From SLRI01 sp964576715 (GTDB taxonomy: Bacteria > Pseudomonadota > Alphaproteobacteria > Geminicoccales > Geminicoccaceae): a stretch of DNA of 62,872 nucleotides. The stretch covers positions 1 to 62,872 of the forward strand of contig CAZNWE010000014.1 in assembly GCA_964576715.1 (NCBI GenBank), in the 5' to 3' direction. The position numbers and the translations under genes were made by a program. The notes beneath the pieces were generated by a model, which made no database searches, was not told where the DNA came from, and was given only the letters and a program-made list of their open reading frames with translations. Shown here piece after piece: positions 17,427 through 25,927 of the stretch. Every line of letters starts with the position of its first letter. The stretch's first letter is position 1.

Positions 17427-19011
17427 GGCACGCTACCCTGGCCGCGTTGCCGCTCCCGGCCTGGCGCAGGGGCCGCTGCTCTACCTGCCGGCACTGCAGC
17501 GCGACGCCGCCGATCGCCCAGCGGCTGCGGACCAGAAGTCCGAGCAGGCAAGGCTCGAGGCGGCGATCGCGACCGCGACCGCCGAGGTCACCGCACTCGC
17601 CGGCGCGAGCGCCGATGCCATGGCGGCAGAGATCCTGGGCTTTCAACTAGCACTGCTCGAAGACCCGGCGCTGAGCGAAGCGGCTTTCGACGCCATTGCC
17701 AAAGGTGCCACGGCGGCAACCGCCTGGCGGGCCGCCCTCGATGCGCAGATCGCGGTCTTCGCCGCCGATGACGACGGCTACTTCAAGGCTCGCACCGCCG
17801 ACCTCGAGGATCTTCGCGACCGCGTGCAGTTGATCCTCGACGGCGCCAATGGCCACCGCCCGGCAGCCCCCGAGGGGGCAATTCTCGTTGCGCACGACCT
17901 GACACCATCACGCTTTCTCGCCTTCGACTGGACCAGGCTCGGTGGTGCCGCGCTCGCCGACGGCAGTGCTGCGAGCCATGTCGCAATGCTCGCCCGGGCG
18001 CGCGGCGTGCCGCTGCTGGTCGGGCTCGGCAAGGTCGCGACCACCACGGGCGAAGCTGTGCTCGACGCCTTCGCGGGTCACCTCGTCGTGGCCCCCGAGC
18101 CGCGGACCGCCGCCGCCTATGCCAAACGCCTTAGTGCCGCCCGGGCCGAGGCGCGCGCCGCGGCCGAGCACCTGACCGCACCGGCCGTCACCGCCGCCGG
18201 CCGGCCGATCACGGTCATGCTCAATCTTGACGATCCCGAAGCCGTGCCGGACGATCTCCTGCGGGCCGGCGACGGGGTCGGCCTGCTGCGCACCGAGTTC
18301 CTGTTCATGGGCCAGGCGCAATTGCCCGACGAGGCTACCCAATACGGCACCTACCGCCGGCTGCTCGAGCGGCTCGGCGGCCGGCCGCTCGTCCTGCGGA
18401 CGCTCGACATCGGCGGCGACAAGCCGCTGCCCGGCCTCGACCTGCCGCCCGAGGCCAACCCGTTTTTAGGCCTGCGTGGCCTGCGTCTCTGCCTCGTTCG
18501 GCCCGAGCTGTTCCGGCCGCAGCTGCGCGCGGCGATACGGGCGGCCGCCGCTGGCCCGCTCTCGCTGATGCTGCCGATGGTCGCCCGGGCCGCCGAGGTC
18601 GAGGCGGCCCGGGCGCTGCTCGTGGCCGAGGCCCAGGACCTCGGCCTGCCGGTACCGCCTCTCGGCATCATGGTGGAGACCCCTGCTGCAGCACTGGCCC
18701 TCGACACGATGCCGATCGATTTCGCGTCGATCGGCTCCAACGATCTCACGCAGTACGTCATGGCGGCGTCGCGCGATGCGACCGGGGCGGTTGCCGATCT
18801 CGTCGATCCCCTCGACCCGGCGGTGCTGCGGCTGATCGGGCTCGTCGTCGAGGCCGCCGCCGCCCGCGACCTGCCGCTGTCGCTCTGTGGCGACATGGCA
18901 GCCGAGCCGGCCGGGCTCGAAGCGCTCCTGCGGTTGGGCCTCGGCCGGCTGTCCGTCGCGCCGGCAGCACTGGGTCGGGTCAAGCTGTGGATCAACCGCT
19001 ACAGCGGCTGA
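17419..19011 (+). CDS. ptsI: Phosphoenolpyruvate-protein phosphotransferase (PTS enzyme I)
   Basis: A 530-residue enzyme I that takes phosphate from PEP and gives it to HPr. The phosphorylated histidine is H187 in DGSAASHVAMLARARG. The C-terminal PEP-binding half has GVGLLRTEFLFM, LRTLDIGGDK, IGSNDLTQY and the catalytic cysteine in LCGDMAAEP. It is about 40 residues shorter than the usual 570, mainly through compact linkers, but all key motifs remain. It overlaps the HPr gene by eight bases. No sugar EIIBC permease is nearby, so the relay probably serves the local DhaM rather than sugar uptake. Confidence 0.92.
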   Translation: MPEARYPGRVAAPGLAQGPLLYLPALQRDAADRPAAADQKSEQARLEAAIATATAEVTALAGASADAMAAEILGFQLALLEDPALSEAAFDAIAKGATAATAWRAALDAQIAVFAADDDGYFKARTADLEDLRDRVQLILDGANGHRPAAPEGAILVAHDLTPSRFLAFDWTRLGGAALADGSAASHVAMLARARGVPLLVGLGKVATTTGEAVLDAFAGHLVVAPEPRTAAAYAKRLSAARAEARAAAEHLTAPAVTAAGRPITVMLNLDDPEAVPDDLLRAGDGVGLLRTEFLFMGQAQLPDEATQYGTYRRLLERLGGRPLVLRTLDIGGDKPLPGLDLPPEANPFLGLRGLRLCLVRPELFRPQLRAAIRAAAAGPLSLMLPMVARAAEVEAARALLVAEAQDLGLPVPPLGIMVETPAAALALDTMPIDFASIGSNDLTQYVMAASRDATGAVADLVDPLDPAVLRLIGLVVEAAAARDLPLSLCGDMAAEPAGLEALLRLGLGRLSVAPAALGRVKLWINRYSG

Positions 19012-19121
19012 AGATTTCGCGGCCAACCAGCGGGTGCAGGCAACCTGGGCTGGGCAAGCCGGCGCCGCTCGGTAAGCTTGGGTAAGTCAAACTTCAAACG
19101 CCCCATCCGAGGAGACGCCCC

Positions 19122-19529
19122 ATGCAGATGCCGGCCGGTTTCCGTCGCGGCCTCGCCCAGCTGGCGATCACCCTTTTGCTGGTATCCGGCCTGCCGCTCG
19201 GTACGGTCGAGGCCGGTCTGGTGCCGACCGACCGCGTCATCGCCGACAGCTTCGGGGTCGATGCGGAGCGGGCGCGGATCGAGGCCTTGCTGGCCCGCGA
19301 CGATGTCCGGCGGCAGCTGACCGCTCTCGGCGTCGATCCGAGCGAGGCCGAGGCGAGGATCGCCGCGCTGAGCGACGCCGAGATCAGCCGGATCGCCGGC
19401 GAGCTCAACGAGCTGCCGGCCGGCGAAGGCTTCTTGACCACGATCGCCATCGCCGCGGGCGTCATCTTGATCATTCTGGTCATCACCGACGTTGCCGGTA
19501 TCACCAACGTCTTCACCTTCATCAAGTGA
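19122..19529 (+). CDS. PA2779-family small membrane/secreted protein
   Basis: A 135-residue protein with an N-terminal signal-like segment (about 8-30), an acidic helical middle (ARIEALLARDDVRRQL and a similar repeat ending SRIAGELNELP), and a C-terminal hydrophobic helix around IAIAAGVILIILVITDVAG. This layout is that of the PA2779 family, which is found beside PA2778-type peptidases. Its stop overlaps the GTG of that peptidase gene here (GTGA). The function is unknown; a peptide-like substrate or partner for the peptidase is one idea. Confidence 0.8.
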   Translation: MQMPAGFRRGLAQLAITLLLVSGLPLGTVEAGLVPTDRVIADSFGVDAERARIEALLARDDVRRQLTALGVDPSEAEARIAALSDAEISRIAGELNELPAGEGFLTTIAIAAGVILIILVITDVAGITNVFTFIK

Positions 19530-20443
19530 GCCGCGGGCGACGCGCGAGCCGGGGGACGGCCGGTGCGGCCGGGCTCCTGGCCCTGGCGCTCCTCGCCGCC
19601 TGCACCACGGCACCCGGCCTGCCGCCGCCGGGCGACCCGCAGCTCGCCGCCCTGCCCACGGCCGGGGCCGTCGAGGCGGTGCCGTTTTTCCCCCAGGAAG
19701 ACTACTATTGCGGCCCGGCGGCGCTGGCCATGGTGCTCGCCTGGTCCGGTCTGAAGGTTACCCAGGACGATCTCGTCGAGGTCGTCTACACCCCCGGCAG
19801 GCAGGGCACGCTGCAGGCCGACATCCTGGCCGGGGCGCGTCGCTATGGCCGGCTAGCTGTCCCGGTGGCCAGCGTGCCCGATCTCCTGGCCGAGATCGAC
19901 GCCGGTCATCCGATCCTGGTGCTCCAGAATCTCGGTCTCCAGATCTTCCCGCAATGGCACTACGCCGTCGCCACCGGCTATGACCTGACAACTGGCACGT
20001 TGCGGCTGCACTCCGGGCGCATCGCCGATCACGAGACACGACTGTCCACCTTTGCCCACACCTGGGCCAGAGGCGGCTACTGGGCGCTGGTCGTGCTGCC
20101 GCCCGATCGGCTGCCGGCCATGGCCGACGAACGGACCGTGCTCGAAGCCGCGGCCGCCCTCGAGCGCGCCCACCGGCCGGCCGACGCCGCCACCGCCTAT
20201 GCGACGATCCTTGCCCGCTGGCCCACCAGCTTGCCCGGCTGGATCGGCCTCGGCAACGCCGCCTATGCCAGCGGCGACAAGCGCCGCGCCGTCGCCGCCT
20301 TCACCCGAGCCACCGAGGATCATCCGAACGCAGCCGCTGCCTGGCAGAACCTCGCCTTCGTCCTCGGCGAGCTCGGCGACGATGCCGCCGCCGCGGCCGC
20401 CGGGCAAGCGCGCGCTGTCGGGGCCGAGCCAAGCGGCAGCTGA
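19526..20443 (+). CDS. PA2778-family lipoprotein cysteine peptidase (C39-like) with TPR repeats
   Basis: A 305-residue exported protein. The N-terminus has a lipobox, LLAACTTAP. The C39-like papain fold shows the catalytic cysteine in QEDYYCGPAALAMVL, the histidine in QWHYAVATGYD and a later Asp/Asn region. The C-terminal third holds tetratricopeptide-like repeats (PADAATAYATILARWP, then GNAAYASGDKRRAVAAFTRA). It starts with GTG overlapping the PA2779-like gene. It may process or act on that small protein at the envelope; this is inferred from the conserved pairing. Confidence 0.85.
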   Translation: MSRGRRASRGTAGAAGLLALALLAACTTAPGLPPPGDPQLAALPTAGAVEAVPFFPQEDYYCGPAALAMVLAWSGLKVTQDDLVEVVYTPGRQGTLQADILAGARRYGRLAVPVASVPDLLAEIDAGHPILVLQNLGLQIFPQWHYAVATGYDLTTGTLRLHSGRIADHETRLSTFAHTWARGGYWALVVLPPDRLPAMADERTVLEAAAALERAHRPADAATAYATILARWPTSLPGWIGLGNAAYASGDKRRAVAAFTRATEDHPNAAAAWQNLAFVLGELGDDAAAAAAGQARAVGAEPSGS

Positions 20444-20513
20444 AGGCCCTCGCCACGCCCGCCACCAGGCGCTAAGCGACAGGGCGGATCGCGATCGAGC
20501 GTGAGGGCAATCC

Positions 20514-21866
20514 TTGACGGCTGCGGCATTGCGAGAGTCGTTTCGGCTGGCCTGGCCGCTCGTGCTCTCCAATCTTTCCGTGCCGCTGCTGGGCATGGTC
20601 GATACGGCCGTGGTCGGCCACCTGCCCGAGCCCTATGCACTAGGCGGCGTGGCGCTCGGGGCCAATCTCTCGTCGGCTCTCTACTTTGCCTTCGGCTTTC
20701 TGCGCATGGGGACGACAGCACTCACCGCACAGGCCCTGGGTGCTGGCGACGACGTCGAGATCCGCGCCACCGCCACGCGAGCCTTCATTCTGGCTGCGGC
20801 CATTGGCATCGTGGTCATGCTGACGACGCCCCTGGCCCTAAGCCTTGGCAGCGCCGCCTTCGCGCCCGAGCCGGCGATCGATGCCGAGTTCCGCGGCTAT
20901 CTGCAGATCCGCCTCCTGGGCGCCCCCCTCGCCCTCGCCAATGCCGTGATCCTCGGCTGGCTGCTCGGGATGCAGGACGCGCGGGGGCCGCTCCTCCTGT
21001 TGATCTCGACCAACCTCGTCAACGCCGCCCTCGACATCCTCTTCGTCTGGGGCCTCGGCTTCACCGCCACCGGCGTGGCGCTCGCCACCGTGCTCGCCGA
21101 GGGCTTCGGGCTGATGCTGGGCGGCTTTCTCCTGCGTCGTCAGCTGCGCAGCCTGGCCGTCCAGGTAACACCGTCACGCGCGCATATCCTGGCCCTGGCT
21201 GCTTTCCGGCGGCTGCTGCGCATCAACCGCGATCTCTTCCTGCGCACCGCCGTTCTGCAGGTGGCGTTCTTGAGCTTCATGGCGCTGGCGTCGCGGCAGG
21301 GCCCGATCGTGCTCGCCGCCAATGCCATCCTGATGCACTTCTTCATGCTGGCAAGCCACGGCCTCGACGGCTTCGCCTATGCCGCCGAAGCCATGGTGGG
21401 CCGGGCCGTCGGGGCGAGGGACCCGAAAGCCCTGCGCGCCGCAGCGCGGGCCGGCTTCGTCAATGCTGGCCTGCTCGCCCTGTGCATCGGCTTCGCCTTC
21501 TGGCTCGCGGCTCCATGGATCATCGACCTGCTGACGGCAATCGAGCCGGTTCGCGACGCCGCGCTCGCTTACCGGCCGGTCGTCGCCGTCCTGCCGCTGA
21601 TCGCGATCTGGGCCTTTCTCTTCGATGGCATCTTCATCGGTGCGACGCGCACGAGCGAACTTCGCAACGCCATGGTCGCCTCGATCGCCGTCTATGTGGT
21701 CGCGGTTGCCGTTCTGGTCCCGTCTCTCGGCAATCCGGGCTTGTGGTCGGCGATGCTGATGTTCCTGGCGTCGCGTGGCCTGTTCTTGGGCCTGCTCTAC
21801 CGCCGCGCCGGTTTCGGCGCCTCGTTCGTCACCGTGCCGTCGAGCGGTGGTGCGGCCGCCGGCTGA
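20514..21866 (+). CDS. MATE-family (DinF-like) efflux transporter
   Basis: A 450-residue multidrug and toxin extrusion transporter with about twelve membrane segments. The N-terminal half has PLVLSNLSVPLLGMVDTAVVG, and the repeat has AANAILMHFFMLASHGLDGFAYAAEA, which fits the DinF branch. The TTG start at 20514 is six bases after GAGGG. It would export cationic or other compounds using a sodium or proton gradient; the substrate is unknown. Its 3' end overlaps the convergent sterol-desaturase gene by 70 bases. Confidence 0.9.
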   Translation: MTAAALRESFRLAWPLVLSNLSVPLLGMVDTAVVGHLPEPYALGGVALGANLSSALYFAFGFLRMGTTALTAQALGAGDDVEIRATATRAFILAAAIGIVVMLTTPLALSLGSAAFAPEPAIDAEFRGYLQIRLLGAPLALANAVILGWLLGMQDARGPLLLLISTNLVNAALDILFVWGLGFTATGVALATVLAEGFGLMLGGFLLRRQLRSLAVQVTPSRAHILALAAFRRLLRINRDLFLRTAVLQVAFLSFMALASRQGPIVLAANAILMHFFMLASHGLDGFAYAAEAMVGRAVGARDPKALRAAARAGFVNAGLLALCIGFAFWLAAPWIIDLLTAIEPVRDAALAYRPVVAVLPLIAIWAFLFDGIFIGATRTSELRNAMVASIAVYVVAVAVLVPSLGNPGLWSAMLMFLASRGLFLGLLYRRAGFGASFVTVPSSGGAAAG

Positions 21867-22657
21867 CGGCCGAAGGGGGCCCAGAGGAGGCGGACCAAGC
21901 CCCGGTCACGCATCCGCTCGACCCCGATCTTCATGGCGGCGAAGCGCTCGGTCGCACTCTTCGAGCCGAACAGCCGATCCCAGAAGCTGAAGATGGTGCC
22001 GTAATTGCTGTCGGTGTCGGCGCGGATGGCGTGGTGGTGCACCCAGTGGATCGACGGCGTGATGATGACCCTGGCGAGCGGCCGCTCGAGCCAGCCCGGA
22101 ATCCGCGCGTCCGAATGGTGGAAGATGGCTGAGGTGAGGACCAGGGCCTCGAAGACGATGACGGCGGCGAGCGGGATGTCGAAGGCGATGATCACCACCG
22201 CCCGGACCAGGGCCGAGAGCACTACCTCGCCGAAGTGAAAACGCACCGCACTGGTGGTGTCGAGGAGTTCGTCCAGGTGGTGGACCTGGTGGAAGCGCCA
22301 GAGGATCGGCAGCTCGTGGTTCGCCCGGTGCCACCAGTAGATCCAGAAATCGAGGATCAGGATGTCGACCGCGAGGCCCCACCAGCCGTCCAGAAACGCC
22401 GGCCGCAAGCCGAGCGAGAAGCCGCTCGCCCAATAGGTGATCGGGATGACGATCAGCGGCGAGAGCAGGGCGTTGAGGCTGAAGAGCCCGAGGTTCCTGG
22501 TCAGCCGGTGCCAGGCATCCTTTGTGCTGCGGCCGAGCCGGACGAGGAGCGGGCTCTCGACCGCCGGCCTGAAGCGTTCGGCCAGGGCGAAAACGACGAA
22601 GACGGCGAGCACGAGTGCCGATTTGAAGGCGAGGGCGGTTTCGAGGGTCAGCTGCAT
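21797..22657 (-). CDS. Sterol desaturase/fatty acid hydroxylase-family membrane enzyme
   Basis: A 286-residue integral membrane di-iron oxygenase. It carries the family's histidine boxes: WWHRANHE (HxxxH), FHQVHH (HxxHH) and IHWVHHH. Four or so hydrophobic segments surround them. Members hydroxylate or desaturate lipids, carotenoids or sterols; the substrate here is not known. A ceramide cluster lies 10 kb away, and fatty-acid hydroxylation of sphingolipids is a possible but unproven link. The ATG at 22657 begins a clear N-terminal membrane helix. The gene is convergent with the MATE gene. Confidence 0.88.
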   Translation of the reverse strand: MQLTLETALAFKSALVLAVFVVFALAERFRPAVESPLLVRLGRSTKDAWHRLTRNLGLFSLNALLSPLIVIPITYWASGFSLGLRPAFLDGWWGLAVDILILDFWIYWWHRANHELPILWRFHQVHHLDELLDTTSAVRFHFGEVVLSALVRAVVIIAFDIPLAAVIVFEALVLTSAIFHHSDARIPGWLERPLARVIITPSIHWVHHHAIRADTDSNYGTIFSFWDRLFGSKSATERFAAMKIGVERMRDRGLVRLLWAPFGRQPAAAPPLDGTVTNEAPKPARR

Positions 22658-22707
22658 ACCAGAGGAGATGGGACGGAAGGACGGCTGCCGCCAGCCCGCC
22701 CCGACAT

Positions 22708-22736
22708 CTTGAACCGCTCAAAGACGCTGCCCACCT
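22708..22736 (+). promoter_or_regulatory. Candidate heat-shock (sigma-32) promoter for the hsp20 gene
   Basis: CTTGAA at 22708-22713 is a perfect -35 element for RpoH. Sixteen bases later CCCACCT (22730-22736) partly matches the -10 element CCCCAT. The leader to the hsp20 start would be about 52 bases. The match is motif-based only. Confidence 0.4.
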
Positions 22737-22794
22737 GCCTTGGGTGGATGCCATCGGGTCCACGGGACAACTGGTTGCTCTGGGAGGACTGGTC

Positions 22795-23322
22795 ATGCGC
22801 AGCTTCGATCTCTCGCCCCTTTTTCGCTCCTCGGTCGGTTTCGACCAGCTCGACAAGATGTTCGACACGGCCTTTCGCGAGGCCGCCCGCGATACCTCGT
22901 ATCCGCCCTACAACATCGCCAAGGTCAGCGCCGACACCTACCGGATCACCATGGCGGTGGCCGGGTTTGCCGAAGGCGATCTCGACATCATGGTCCATGA
23001 CAACGTGCTGATCGTGAAGGGCCAGATCAGCCGCCCCGAGAAGGACGTCGAGTACCTGCATCGTGGCATCGCCCAGCGCGCCTTCGAGCACCGCTTTCAG
23101 CTCGCCGACCACATCAAGGTAACGGGTGCCGACCTCAAGAACGGCCTGCTCGACATCTACCTCAAGCGCGAGGTGCCGGAGCAGATGAAGCCCCGCAAGG
23201 TGTCGATCGGTGGCGGTGCTGGGCCGACGCTCGAGCAGGCGCCGGCAGCCGGGAAGGCCCCGGCAGCGGCAGCGGCCCCTGCGGCCGACAACGAGCGGGT
23301 CGCCAAGCCGAGCGCCGCCTGA
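22795..23322 (+). CDS. Small heat-shock protein, Hsp20/IbpA family
   Basis: A 175-residue alpha-crystallin-type chaperone that holds unfolding proteins in the cytoplasm. The start MRSFDLSPLFRSSVGFD is typical of alphaproteobacterial IbpA proteins. The ATG at 22795 is seven bases after GGGAGG; an upstream in-frame start at 22744 would add an atypical tail. The crystallin domain runs from about YNIAKVSADTYRITMAVAGF to GLLDIYLKRE. The C-terminus carries an unusual Ala/Pro-rich tail instead of a short I-x-I end. A possible RpoH promoter lies upstream. Confidence 0.92.
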   Translation: MRSFDLSPLFRSSVGFDQLDKMFDTAFREAARDTSYPPYNIAKVSADTYRITMAVAGFAEGDLDIMVHDNVLIVKGQISRPEKDVEYLHRGIAQRAFEHRFQLADHIKVTGADLKNGLLDIYLKREVPEQMKPRKVSIGGGAGPTLEQAPAAGKAPAAAAAPAADNERVAKPSAA

Positions 23323-23376
23323 GCCGCGCCGCCGGCGGCTTGCCGCGCGGCGGGGCCTGCGATAGACAGCCGCTTG

Positions 23377-24186
23377 ATGCCGCCCCGGACCCAATCGCCT
23401 GCCGCCCCGCCGCCACTCATCGGTGTTTCCGCCTGCCGCAAGGCAATCGGGCCCGCGACCTCGCACTGCGTCGGTGACAAGTATGTCGACGCCGTCATCG
23501 AGGCCGCCCGCGGCCTGCCGCTGCTCATCCCGGCGGTGGGCTCGGCGCTCGTCATCGAGGCACTGCTCGACCGGCTCGACGGCGTGCTGCTCACCGGCAG
23601 CCCCTCGAACCTCGACCCCGAGCTCTATGGCGGCGGCAGGCGCCCGGCGGGCGATCCGGCCGACCCGGATCGTGACGCCACCACGCTGCCGCTGATTCGT
23701 GCCTGCGTCGACCAGGGCATCCCGCTGCTCGGCCTTTGCCGTGGCCTGCAGGAGGTCAATGTCGCCATGGGCGGCTCACTCCACGGTCGCCTGCACGAGA
23801 TCCCGGGCCGCGCCGACCACCGCTCCGACAAGACCCTGGGCTATGCGGACCGCTACCGACCGGCTCACACCGTCAGCCTCGCGCCTCGCGGCCTCCTGGC
23901 CAGACTCTACGACGGTGCGGCGACGATCGAGGTCAACTCGCTGCACGGCCAGGGCATCGATCGCCTGGCGCCGGGCCTGAGCAGCGAGGCGACCGCCGCG
24001 GACGGCACGATCGAGGCGGTCACCATGCCGGGTGCCAAGGGCTTCGTTCTGGCTGTACAGTGGCATCCCGAATGGCAGGCCGCCCGGATCGAGACCCACC
24101 GGCGCCTGTTCGTGGCCTTCGGCGACGCCTGCCGTACGCATCTCCGATCGAGAGGATCGCATGAGCGATCTCGAGCCCTGGCTTAA
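23377..24186 (+). CDS. Gamma-glutamyl-GABA hydrolase (PuuD/SpuA-like)
   Basis: A class I glutamine-amidotransferase-like hydrolase of 269 residues. In polyamine breakdown it frees GABA from gamma-glutamyl-GABA. The nucleophile cysteine is in GIPLLGLCRGLQEVNVAMGG. The substrate-loop motif NSLHGQGID and the catalytic HPEW near the C-terminus are intact. I start at ATG 23377, directly preceded by an in-frame TTG. It overlaps the next gene, a gamma-glutamylpolyamine synthetase, by 26 bases. Gene order matches spuA-spuB-spuC of Pseudomonas. Confidence 0.9.
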   Translation: MPPRTQSPAAPPPLIGVSACRKAIGPATSHCVGDKYVDAVIEAARGLPLLIPAVGSALVIEALLDRLDGVLLTGSPSNLDPELYGGGRRPAGDPADPDRDATTLPLIRACVDQGIPLLGLCRGLQEVNVAMGGSLHGRLHEIPGRADHRSDKTLGYADRYRPAHTVSLAPRGLLARLYDGAATIEVNSLHGQGIDRLAPGLSSEATAADGTIEAVTMPGAKGFVLAVQWHPEWQAARIETHRRLFVAFGDACRTHLRSRGSHERSRALA

Positions 24187-25501
24187 AGAGCACCGGATCA
24201 CCGAGGTCGAGTGCATCGTCGCCGACATCAACGGCATCGCCCGCGGCAAGATCCTGCCGGGCTACAAGTTCCTGCGGTCGATCAAGGAGGACGGGCTGCG
24301 GCTGCCCGAGAGCATCTTTACCCAGACCGTCACCGGCGACTATCCCGAAGCCGACGTCATCGACCCGGTCAACCGCGACATCCGCCTGCGCCCCGATCCA
24401 GCCACCATCCGCCTGGTACCCTGGTACGAGGAGCCGACAGCACAGGTGATCGCCGACGGCTTCCACCACGACGGCACGCCCGTGACCATCGCCGTCCGCG
24501 AGGTGCTCAGGCGCGTGCTCCGGCTCTACGCCGAGAAGGGCTGGCGCCCGGTCGTGGCACCAGAGCTCGAGTTCTTCCTCACCAAGATCAACACCGACCC
24601 GGACTATCCGCTCGAGCCGCCGATCGGCCGCTCGAAGCGCCCGGAGACCTCGCGCCAGGCCTATGGCATCGAGGCGGCCAACGAATTCGACCCGGTCTTC
24701 GAAGACGTCTACGACTGGTGCGAGGCACAAGCGATCGACATCGACACCCTGGCCCACGAGGCGGGGGCGGCGCAGATGGAGATCAACTTCAACCACGGCG
24801 ACCCGCTCGGGCTGGCCGATCAGGCCTTCCTTTTCAAGCGCACCTTGCGACAAGCGGCCCTGAAGCACGGCATCTATGCCACCTTCATGGCCAAGCCCCT
24901 GGAGAGCGAGCCGGGCAGCTCGATGCACATCCACCAGAGCGTCTACTCGATCCAGACCGGTGAGAACCTCTTCGCCAATGACGACGGCAGCTATTCCGCC
25001 CTCTTTCTGCACCACATCGCCGGCCTGCAGCGCTTCATGCCGGCCGCCATGCCGCTCTTCGCCCCCAACGTGAACTCCTACCGCCGCCTGCGCCGCTACT
25101 CGGATGCGCCAATCAATGTTCAATGGGGCTGGGAGAACCGCACCGTCGGCCTGCGCGTCCCCGAATCCGGCCGCGACGCGCGCCGCGTCGAGAATCGCGT
25201 CGCCGGTGCCGATGCCAACCCCTACCTCGCCATCGCCGCCTCGCTGGCCTGCGGCTGGCTCGGCATGGTCGAAGAGCTAGAGCCGACCGACCAGGTCAAG
25301 GGCAGCGCCTACCGCCTCGCCCAGACCCTGCCCCAACAACTCCCCGACGGGCTCAGGAAGCTCTCGAGCTCGCCGCAACTCAAGGAAGCACTGGGCGAAG
25401 ACTTCGTCCGGGTGCTGATCGCCGTGAAGCAGGCCGAGCACGAGGCCTATCAGAGTGTGATCAGTTCGTGGGAACGCGAGCATTTGTTGTTGAATGTCTA
25501 G
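24161..25501 (+). CDS. Gamma-glutamylpolyamine synthetase (PuuA/SpuB-like, glutamine synthetase family)
   Basis: A 446-residue glutamine-synthetase-family enzyme that ligates glutamate to putrescine or another polyamine using ATP. Active-site segments include PELEFFL (Glu ligands), AGAAQMEINFNHGDP, MAKPLESEPGSSMHIHQSV and the ENRTVGLRVP loop. The ATG at 24161 lies ten bases after AGAGG, within the end of the upstream hydrolase gene. It is followed by a hairpin with a T run. Its role in polyamine use is inferred from the spuA-like and spuC-like neighbours. Confidence 0.92.
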   Translation: MSDLEPWLKEHRITEVECIVADINGIARGKILPGYKFLRSIKEDGLRLPESIFTQTVTGDYPEADVIDPVNRDIRLRPDPATIRLVPWYEEPTAQVIADGFHHDGTPVTIAVREVLRRVLRLYAEKGWRPVVAPELEFFLTKINTDPDYPLEPPIGRSKRPETSRQAYGIEAANEFDPVFEDVYDWCEAQAIDIDTLAHEAGAAQMEINFNHGDPLGLADQAFLFKRTLRQAALKHGIYATFMAKPLESEPGSSMHIHQSVYSIQTGENLFANDDGSYSALFLHHIAGLQRFMPAAMPLFAPNVNSYRRLRRYSDAPINVQWGWENRTVGLRVPESGRDARRVENRVAGADANPYLAIAASLACGWLGMVEELEPTDQVKGSAYRLAQTLPQQLPDGLRKLSSSPQLKEALGEDFVRVLIAVKQAEHEAYQSVISSWEREHLLLNV

Positions 25502-25516
25502 GAAAGAGAAAGAAAA

Positions 25517-25554
25517 GCGGGGAGGATGATCCTCCCCGCGCCCCACCGTTTTTT
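25517..25554 (+). terminator. Hairpin element copy A: terminator after the glutamylpolyamine synthetase gene
   Basis: Arms GCGGGGAGGA (25517-25526) and TCCTCCCCGC (25530-25539) enclose a TGA loop, followed by GCCCCACCG and six T residues (25549-25554). It starts 15 bases after the stop. It is one of four similar hairpins in the window (others near 51.0, 59.5 and 59.6 kb). Confidence 0.75.
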
Positions 25555-25599
25555 GGCGTAAATGGATGTGCTCGGGGAGCTTGCAGCGTTGTCTGTTCG

Positions 25600-25857
25600 A
25601 TGTACTTCCTTGCCAGCGGATGCGGGGTGAAGCGGGTGGCGAGGACCCAGGACGAGAGCGATGCCGAGCGACGGCGCGGGGCCATCGCCGCGACCGGGCA
25701 ACCAACGGAACAGTCGACCGGTCACCCCGCGCGCGACCTGCTGGACAAGATCGAGGCGCAGGAGTGCATCCGCCAAGCCTTCGGCAAGCTGCCGCGGGAC
25801 GATGATCGGGAGGTCATGCGGCTCGATCGACCAGGCATGGAGCAAGCCGGCGACTGA
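25600..25857 (+). CDS. Possible small hypothetical protein
   Basis: An 85-codon open frame between the synthetase terminator and the spuC-like gene. It would begin MYFLASGCGVKRVARTQ and end in a hydrophilic stretch including DLLDKIEAQECIRQAFGKLP. I recognise no family, and there is no convincing ribosome site. The opposite strand is also open across part of it. It may be real, because the 426-base gap is otherwise empty, or just a chance frame in GC-rich DNA. Confidence 0.2.
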   Translation: MYFLASGCGVKRVARTQDESDAERRRGAIAATGQPTEQSTGHPARDLLDKIEAQECIRQAFGKLPRDDDREVMRLDRPGMEQAGD

Positions 25858-25927
25858 TGGCCCCCTTGCCGGCGGGGGCACTCCCTGCCACAGAGCAGTC
25901 CATCGCCCTCACCACGAAACGAGCCGC

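Noticed and set aside
23322..23365. GC-rich dyad after the hsp20 gene as terminator
   Set aside because: Repetitive GCCGCG sequence can fold many ways and lacks a T run.
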